Shown piece after piece: positions 1-7,200 of a DNA stretch of 8,365 nt. A model generated the notes under the pieces. That model saw only the letters and a program-made list of their open reading frames with translations, ran no database searches and was not told where the DNA came from. Each line of letters opens with the position of its first letter. The stretch's first letter is position 1. A program made the position numbers and the translations under genes. Location of the stretch: assembly GCA_002491905.1 (NCBI GenBank), contig DKWV01000057.1, forward strand, positions 39,066 through 47,430, read 5' to 3'. Source of the stretch: Lachnospiraceae bacterium UBA7143 (lineage in GTDB: Bacteria; Bacillota; Clostridia; Lachnospirales; Lachnospiraceae).

Positions 1-2
1 TG

Positions 3-1283
3 CTTTTGGTACTGCTTCCTTCGGGGGCATCCTGCTATTATGTAATGAAGAACCAGATGAAGTACACCCTGCGTAAGACAGCCGCACTATTCACGGCTGT
101 CCTGCTCCCATACGCTATCCTCTGCTCCGCTTTAAGCGTCATGCTGCGGATTGATGTAAATATCATCCTCCTGCCGTCCCTCATCCTGTTCTTTTTCCCA
201 TACCGCTGCACCGTGACGGCAAGCCTGCCAAAATGCCTTGCCGTCTATGTGGGTGTTTGTGCCGTCCATACCTTTCCGGCACAGTTCGCCTATGCCCTTG
301 ACGCCTTTCTTCATCCGGTGTCGGGTGCAGCGGACTTCTCCGTGGAAGCGGCTTTTTTCAGGCTTTTACTTTCCTGTCTGGTTGCCGCCGCTTTCGCACA
401 GCCTGCCTGCGGGCTTTTTTTCAGGATCATCGACTGTCTGGACACTCCAAAGATATGGTATTCCGCCGCCATATTGTCCTCTGTCTTTCTGTTCTTCAAT
501 ATAGCGGCTGTCCCCCGGTCCTACAGCACCCTCCATACGGGGCGTATGTTTTCCCTTTTCCTGCTGCTGGAGATCTGCCTGTTTGCAATCCTTACAACAA
601 TTTATGTGCTTCTTTACCTGGGTACAAGCGTTATGCTGGAACACGCCGAGCTGAAGGAACACACGCAGCTTCTTGAAATGCAGGCACGCCAGTACCGGGC
701 ATTGCAGGAGCACATGCGCCAGACCGCACAGCTTCGCCATGACTTCCGCCACTCCGTGCACCTGCTCTCCTCCCTTGCGGAAAACGGGGACATCGACAGC
801 ATCCGGGCACATCTTGCCGCATATGAAGCCAGCCTTGCGGAAAACACAATCGTAAACTACTGCGTCAATGCCGCACTGAACGCGCTGTTTGGCTATTACC
901 ATGAAATAGCTGTTTCTGCAGGCATAGACACGGACTGGCACATCGAGCTGCCGGAGCCATTGCCTGCTACCGAGCTTGACATGGTTTCCCTGTTCGGGAA
1001 CCTGATGGAAAACGCCATCGACGGATGCCGCACCGTGCAATCGGGTCAGCGGTATTTCTGCCTGACCACGCAGATTCGTCACGGCAACAGGCTGTATATT
1101 GTCTCCACCAACAACTTTGACGGCAGGGTGCGGAAGGGGAAGGAGGGCTATCGCTCCACGAAACACAGCGGATATGGGATCGGGCTTACCGCTATAGCCG
1201 CGGCAGCGGAAAAGTACGGCGGCTCGGCACAGGTCTCCAACAGCGATACGGAATTTTTTGTAGATGTAGTGCTGAAAATATAA
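3..1283 (+). CDS. GHKL (AgrC/HPK10-type) sensor histidine kinase, 5' end outside window
   Basis: Membrane sensor kinase of a two-component system, expected to autophosphorylate on His and pass the phosphate to a response regulator, usually LytTR type in this class. Numbering from the TTG at base 6, six hydrophobic segments lie near residues 25-47, 50-66, 75-100, 115-139, 150-170 and 182-207, followed by a probable coiled coil (209-243). The H-box reads RHDFRH, with H245 the likely phosphoacceptor. The N-box is NLMENAID (N336 central) and the G-box HSGYGIGL (387-394). No classical DxG box is evident, as is usual for GHKL kinases of the AgrC group. The 425 visible residues and the H-box position resemble AgrC in layout. 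The start is not in the window: the frame is open to the left edge, the TTG at 6 and ATG at 45 lack a ribosome binding site, and residues 1-13 look like the end of a further membrane helix. It ends with TAA, 2 bp from the convergent gene. The ligand cannot be read from the sequence; a peptide is the family precedent. Confidence 0.93.
   Translation, partial: LLVLLPSGASCYYVMKNQMKYTLRKTAALFTAVLLPYAILCSALSVMLRIDVNIILLPSLILFFFPYRCTVTASLPKCLAVYVGVCAVHTFPAQFAYALDAFLHPVSGAADFSVEAAFFRLLLSCLVAAAFAQPACGLFFRIIDCLDTPKIWYSAAILSSVFLFFNIAAVPRSYSTLHTGRMFSLFLLLEICLFAILTTIYVLLYLGTSVMLEHAELKEHTQLLEMQARQYRALQEHMRQTAQLRHDFRHSVHLLSSLAENGDIDSIRAHLAAYEASLAENTIVNYCVNAALNALFGYYHEIAVSAGIDTDWHIELPEPLPATELDMVSLFGNLMENAIDGCRTVQSGQRYFCLTTQIRHGNRLYIVSTNNFDGRVRKGKEGYRSTKHSGYGIGLTAIAAAAEKYGGSAQVSNSDTEFFVDVVLKI
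400..421 (+). terminator. Terminator-like hairpin with a T7 run inside the kinase gene
   Basis: Positions 400-405 (agcctg) can pair with 410-415 (cgggct), with one G-T wobble and a 4-base loop, and T residues continue to 421. On sequence alone this is a better intrinsic-terminator candidate than the one beyond the stop codon. It lies in a coding region for a hydrophobic segment (G-L-F-F), so the T run follows from Phe codons and translating ribosomes would normally mask it. Confidence 0.2.
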
Positions 1284-1285
1284 GA

Positions 1286-4200
1286 CTACTTACCTTCCTT
1301 TACAGCGCCGTTTCCCTCCTTCTTTTTCCATACGAACACTCCTGCAAAAGCAACCCCCGCAAAGGCTATGATGCCTGCCACAATGGGCCACAACACATTT
1401 TTCTCCTCCTGCCCGGTCTGCGGGCTTTTCGGTATGTCCCCAGCACTTTCTTCCGTTCCAGCCGGAGCCTGTGGCTGTGCCATTTCCTTCATTCTGTTTT
1501 CTTCTTCACCACCCCCGTCTATCGCGATCACATAGTCTGACGCATGGGTAAAGGCAAGGGATACGGTGCCGTCTTCTGCGACTGTGTCAGCGCAGATAAA
1601 TTCAAGTTCCCCGGTGCTTTCGTTATAGTAGTACAAACTTGCCGTATATCCGGCGTTCTCCCTGCCAAGGCCTATGGAAAGCACTGCCGTAAAGCCGAAC
1701 TCCCCATCATGGGCGAGGCTGATCTGAATGCTGTAACACTCCCCTGTGACGTTGTTTACAATATCCACCGGGATGGCATTTGTTTCTATTTTAACGGAAA
1801 AGTCAATGTCGCCCGCCTTATCCGTTGTGATGCTCTTTCCGTCAACGCTCCAGAGGATGCCGTTCCCCATATCAAAGGTGATGGTGATGTCCTTTCCTTT
1901 AATGCTGTCAAAAATATCTCCCGGAACCACCACAGAGCCGTTCATATCCACGTTGATGGTGCTGCCTTCCTGCGCCTGTTCTTCCTCGGCACGGATCACA
2001 TCCCAGCCAATCTTGCCGTCCGCTCCCTTGATGAATGGCTGTTCTGTTCCCTGTGCGGCTGTTCCTGTGCCGCTGCCCGGAGCTGTTCCCGGCCTTACTG
2101 TATTTCCGCTGCCCGGATTCACCGGCGTTGTCCCTGTCCCCGGTGCGGTTTCATTCCCCGGATTGGTATTTGTGTCCGTGGGCGGTGTCACGGACGGCTG
2201 CGGCGTGGTGTTTCCATTGCCAGGATTCGTGCCTCCGCCTCCGCCATTATTTCCGTTACCGCCTGAATTTCCACCGCTGTTATCTCCGTTCCCGCCGGAA
2301 TGGTCTCCGCTGTCACCGCTGTTTCCTCCGCCTGAGCCTCCCCCGCCTTTCTTCGTGTAGGAAGCTGTTGCCACGGCGCTGTCATCCAGCCCGTCTTTTA
2401 TGGCAACTGCCTTTACCGTTGCCGGAACTGTCACCGTAAACGCCCCTGTATATCGTGCGGAACCGCGGTCGGGCGTGCTGCCGTCCGTGGTGTAATAAAT
2501 CTCCGCATCGTTTGAACCGCAGGTAATGGTCACGCTGACGCTGCCTGAGTAGTTTCCCCCTGCCGGGGATATCACGGGCGTCTTTACCGTGAACTTCGGC
2601 ATTGTCTCTTTTGCGGATACTGCGCTGCTGGCATTGTAATCATCGGTCTCCTTATACCGCTTATAGCCGGTCACTGTCTCCCCGACGCTTACGCCGGTCT
2701 TTACGTTGTTGTCAGACCATGTTTCGCCGTCAAAACTGTACTCACAGCCTTCGGTGGGCGGTATGGTGACGGTATAGTCCGTCTCCCCGTTCGCCTGGGC
2801 TTTAAGGCTGAATGCGGGTGGCGCTCCCTTGTCTTTTTTCGCAAGGTCCACCGTTACGGTCTGCACCGGTGACTGGTTATGGGTGTTCGTCTCTTTCAGC
2901 CGGATGGCAAGGGTCACGGTGTCGGAAGTGGTAAAGCCGCCCTGTACGTTTGCGCCCTCCCCTGACTTCCATGTTGTCCCGCCGTCAAAGCTGTATTCCG
3001 CCCCTTCTACCAGGGTGATCGTGACTTTTACGTCGTTCACATCCGTGCGGTCAGCCTGATAGGAAAGCGCGGGCGCTGCCGGGGTGAGCTTCGGGAAATT
3101 GACCGTAATGCTCTTTGGCGTTCCGTCCTCATAATTCCCGGTTTCCGGCATCTTTGCGTAAAAGGTCACGCTTGTTCCCGGTGTTATGCCCTCAAATACA
3201 TTTCCCTCCTGCCATTTGCCGTCATTTCCCATACGGTAGACTGCTCCCTCCGTGGGTGTCACCGTGTAGGTATAAGTCTGCCCGTTATCGGTATAGCTTC
3301 CCGTCAGGTCAGGCACTTCGCGCCCGGACGCCTTTGCTATGGTAAATGTCTTTGTCACCGAGCCGGTATAATTTCCTTTCCCGGTAATGGTGACGGATGC
3401 CGTCCCTGCGTCCTTATGATTGCTGTATGATACCGTGAAGTCATTTGCGGTAAGGGCTGCCCCGCTGTCGGAAATAGAAATCCCTGATGTTGGTGTCCCG
3501 GTATCCACTACCACAGGCGGCTTGATTTCGGAGCCGGTATAAGTATACGTCCCTGCCACCTCCGATACCGTTACACCTTCCGCATTCAGGTTCCTTTGGC
3601 TTACCGTCAAAGACGCCTGTACCGATACGCTGTCATAGTTATCATTTTCCGGCGTAAAGATAACGGTTACTTTCGCTGTCCCTGCGGATGGCTTTTTGTT
3701 TTTGTCTGTATCGCTGGCAGTCCATGTACCCGCAAGGGCGGTACTTCCAGCCTGTGCAGTGCCGCCTGTGATTGTCATTTCTCCCACGCTCTGCCCGTAG
3801 GTTCCAACCACTGCCGGAGTCTTTGTGATGACAGGCAGGGTTTTCTTCGTGGTAAAATCTGCTTTCTGTACAACTGCTATGTTCCCTGCCGGTTTCCCTT
3901 CTGCCGAATCTGTAATATCCACAGCCCTGTCAACCGCGGTCACATAAACCGTGTATGCCGTATTGGGCGACAGGTTTTTAGCCTCCACAGACACGCCGGG
4001 GGTATCCGCTGATACCGCGCCGCTGCCCTTTGAGACCGTGCCTGCAATGTCGTTTCCTGTTTTGCCCTCCGGCAGTGTTCCCCCGCAGGTCACAATAATA
4101 TCCTCTGCGGACAGGTCGGCACTGTCTTTTGGCAGAACCACATAGTAATAGTCCGCCGCCTCGCTTACCGTAAAGGTAACGCCCGCCGTCACATCTTTCT

Positions 4201-7200
4201 TTGTTTTCTCCGGCACGGAAAGGCTCTTCACCGCGGGCGGCGTATTGTCTAAAAGGATGCCGTCCGTGCTGATGTATGTCACATTTCCGGCATTGTCCGT
4301 CAGTCTGGCATAGACCACATACTGGCTTGTGTTTTTATCCACAGTGGGGTTATTGCTGCTGTCATATTTTTTCCATTCTGATTCATGCACTGCCGATGTC
4401 AGCGCACTGACATCAGTGTACTGGTCGGCTCCTGTCACGATAACATATTCTCTTTCGCTGATGCCGCTCCCGTTTTTATCCTCCGCTTTTATGGTCACGG
4501 TATATTCCTTCGCCGCATAATTCCCGAAGCTGATAAAATGCAGGACGTTCTGCCACCATTTCGCGCCTACTGCAATCTCCCCCGTGGGCGGCATCCGGTC
4601 AAACTTTACCGATACCTCCACGCCGTCCGACATATGCCCGGCTTCATCCTTAAAATACAGTGTCTTTGTCACCGTACCCTCCTGTGCGGATATGGTATAG
4701 GAAGGCTTATAATCTCCGCCCAATGTATCGGAAACCGTATAAGTATGGCCGTCTGCCGAAACTGCCTTAACAGCCACATCCCTGTTGTAATAGTCTTTCT
4801 TATCACTGTCATTATATTGAAGTCCGGGAGCATCCATATAGGAAATGGTCAGCGTTCCCGGTTGATAGGTGATATTGTAGTTTGCCGTTACATCTTCGCC
4901 GCCGCGCTTGATGACTACGCTGGAGGGTGTGATGTTGCCGCCCGGGACATCGGAGCTGCTGGCCTCCAGGGTGACGCTCTCCAGCGTGTCGCCGCCGACA
5001 AGACCGGCAGGCGTCACCTGATCCGTACCTGTGGCAATGCTCCCGCCGTAGGTGATGGTCTGGTCGTTGGCCTTGATGGTCAGCGTGGCCGGAGCAATGG
5101 TAAAGGTCGAACTGACAGAGCCGGAATAATTACCTGTTTCTGTGGCGGTAACGGTCAGTGTGGCCTTGCCCACGCCCGCGTTGATGTTGTTGCTGGCGCT
5201 GATGGTGTACTGGTCGGAATCAATCTTCGTCCCATTCAGAACGACCTCAACATTCCCTGCCTCCGGGACAATCGCCGCGCCGGTGTAGGTATAAGTGCCG
5301 GTGATGGTCACAGAGGCATTTTCCAGCATAGCTTTCCTGGTGGTGATGGACGTTCCCGCGCTGCTGGGGGAGGCGTTGTGGTTGTCGTCCTCTTTCAGAC
5401 GGGCGTAGAACGTATATGCCTGATTCGGCTCAAGCCCGGTGAATGTCGGACTTTCCTGCCACTCGCCATCGTCCCTTTTGTACTCCGCGTTTTCGATGGT
5501 GTCCAGCGTAATGCTGGTGTCTTTGATGTTTTCCTCGTCTGCGGTGGGGGCGGCAGGCGCGGTCTGATCCGCCGGATCGATACGCAGAGTTAGAATAATT
5601 TGCGTTATTGCGGTGTTATAATTATCCTGTTCCGGGATACTTGCTTTGACGCCGCCATAGCTTCCGGCATCGGTGGGCAGGATAAGGCTGTCAGCAACAC
5701 CAAGCCAGGAATAATGAATTTCCCCTGTGTATTTCTCCCCGTTTACCAGCGTTATGACCGGCTTGACGTCGGCAGGCTGGCCGGTGTAGGTCACCGTCAC
5801 TTCCCAAGACTCCCATTTAATCGTAGGTGTGGCCTTGCCGATGGTATAGGTTTTTTCCACCGTACCCCTGTAAATTCCCTTGCCGGTGACGGTGAGCGTA
5901 TGCTCCCCAGCGCTGGTAAAGTTGCCGGTATAGGTAATCTCATAGTCCGTCCCCTCGGTCAGCCCGGTAACGGTGACTGTCGGCTTTTGCTCTGTGCCGC
6001 TGTAAGTGCCGCTCTCCGCGGACAGTATTACCATGTCCGCCGTCAGTGGATTGGGGGTAATTGTAATCTCCACCTGGGCCTCGGCCCCGGCCATATTGGT
6101 ATTCTCAACAAATTTTACAATCAGGGTATACTTATCGTCCTGCCCCGCTTGCCCCTTTGTCAGCACATCGGCGGCGCTGACCTCCATGGTGTAGCTGCCG
6201 TCCTCGCCCTTGTTTGCGGGAACTGACACCTGTGTAGTACCCACATACACCACCATTTGGCCCTCAGTAGGGTCAGCCCGCAGACGTGCCGCTGCCTTTT
6301 GCGGAACCGTCCCGGTAGCGGTAGGCGTAGCTTTGACGGTGATGGTGTCTCCGGCGGTGAAAGTGTCGGTCTGCGTTTCGCCGTTGAAGGTTTTCACAAC
6401 GCCATCCTCGACAAACTGTGTGCCGGACTGCGCCACGGTGAAGGTCTTGCTGATTTCCTTATCGCCTTTCTTGAAAGTGGCGGTATATTCCCCGGCTTCT
6501 TTTACCTCGCCCAAATCTTGCAGTACCCAGCCGTCCTTGCTGGCGTTTACGGTAAAGGTCTGACCGAAATAGGTGCCGGTTCCGGTTTTGGAATCGTCAA
6601 TTTTAATGCCGGAGGTATCCAGCACCTCGCCGGTATACACCAGCTCCGGCACCACGATCATGTCCTCAGTGGGGTCGCCGTTGATGGTATACTTGCCGTT
6701 AGGGTCAAGGGTCGTTCCCTCCGCCAAATAGCTTGCGTCCGTCAGGGTCAGCTCGCACGTCCCGCCGGGGGCGCTTCCGGTGCCTTGTCCGAAACCGTAA
6801 GATGTGCTGTTTCCGGCGGTCAGCGTCACATGACCGCCGTTGATGGTCAGGGTGCCGCCACTGCCGCCGGCGGTGTCTCCGCTACCACCGCCGATACCCG
6901 CGCCGCCGAAATAGCCATTCTGATCTCTACCACCCGTTGCGGTAACTGTTCCGCTGTTAATGGTGACATTGCCGCCGTTGCCGGGGTTACCCTCAGTGTC
7001 TATGCCTCCACCAATACCGGCAGCCGTACTTCCTCCAGTGGCGGTGACGGTTCCACCGTTGATTTCCACGGTTCCGCAGTTGGGATTGCCATCCGAACCG
7101 CTTTCATCAGGAGCATAAACAGCGCCGCCGATACCTGCGCCGTCTCCACTTCCGGAAACATCCAGAGACCCGGCTCCATCAATCGTCAAAGCCGCATCAA

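Noticed and set aside
6..8. TTG at base 6 as the kinase start codon
   Set aside because: The frame is open to the left edge, no ribosome binding site can be seen in five bases, and the first residues look like the end of a membrane helix that began earlier.
1252..1300. Terminator for the giant gene just after its stop codon (minus strand)
   Set aside because: No convincing stem followed by a T run on the minus strand was found in the first 80 bases downstream.
2045..2347. Triplet-rich stretch as a CRISPR or intergenic repeat array
   Set aside because: No fixed-length repeats with spacers; it is an in-frame low-complexity protein linker.
1544..2360. Overlapping plus-strand open frames opposite the linker and C-terminal domain, one with a Pro/Leu/Phe-rich product
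   Set aside because: The composition is dictated by the Gly-rich linker codons on the minus strand; no independent evidence of coding.
4385..5593. Plus-strand open frame of about 400 codons
   Set aside because: It lies fully antisense to well-defined MBG/YDG/FN3-like modules. Its translation is rich in Arg, Cys, His and Gly with no recognisable domain, as expected for a shadow frame of a GC-rich gene.
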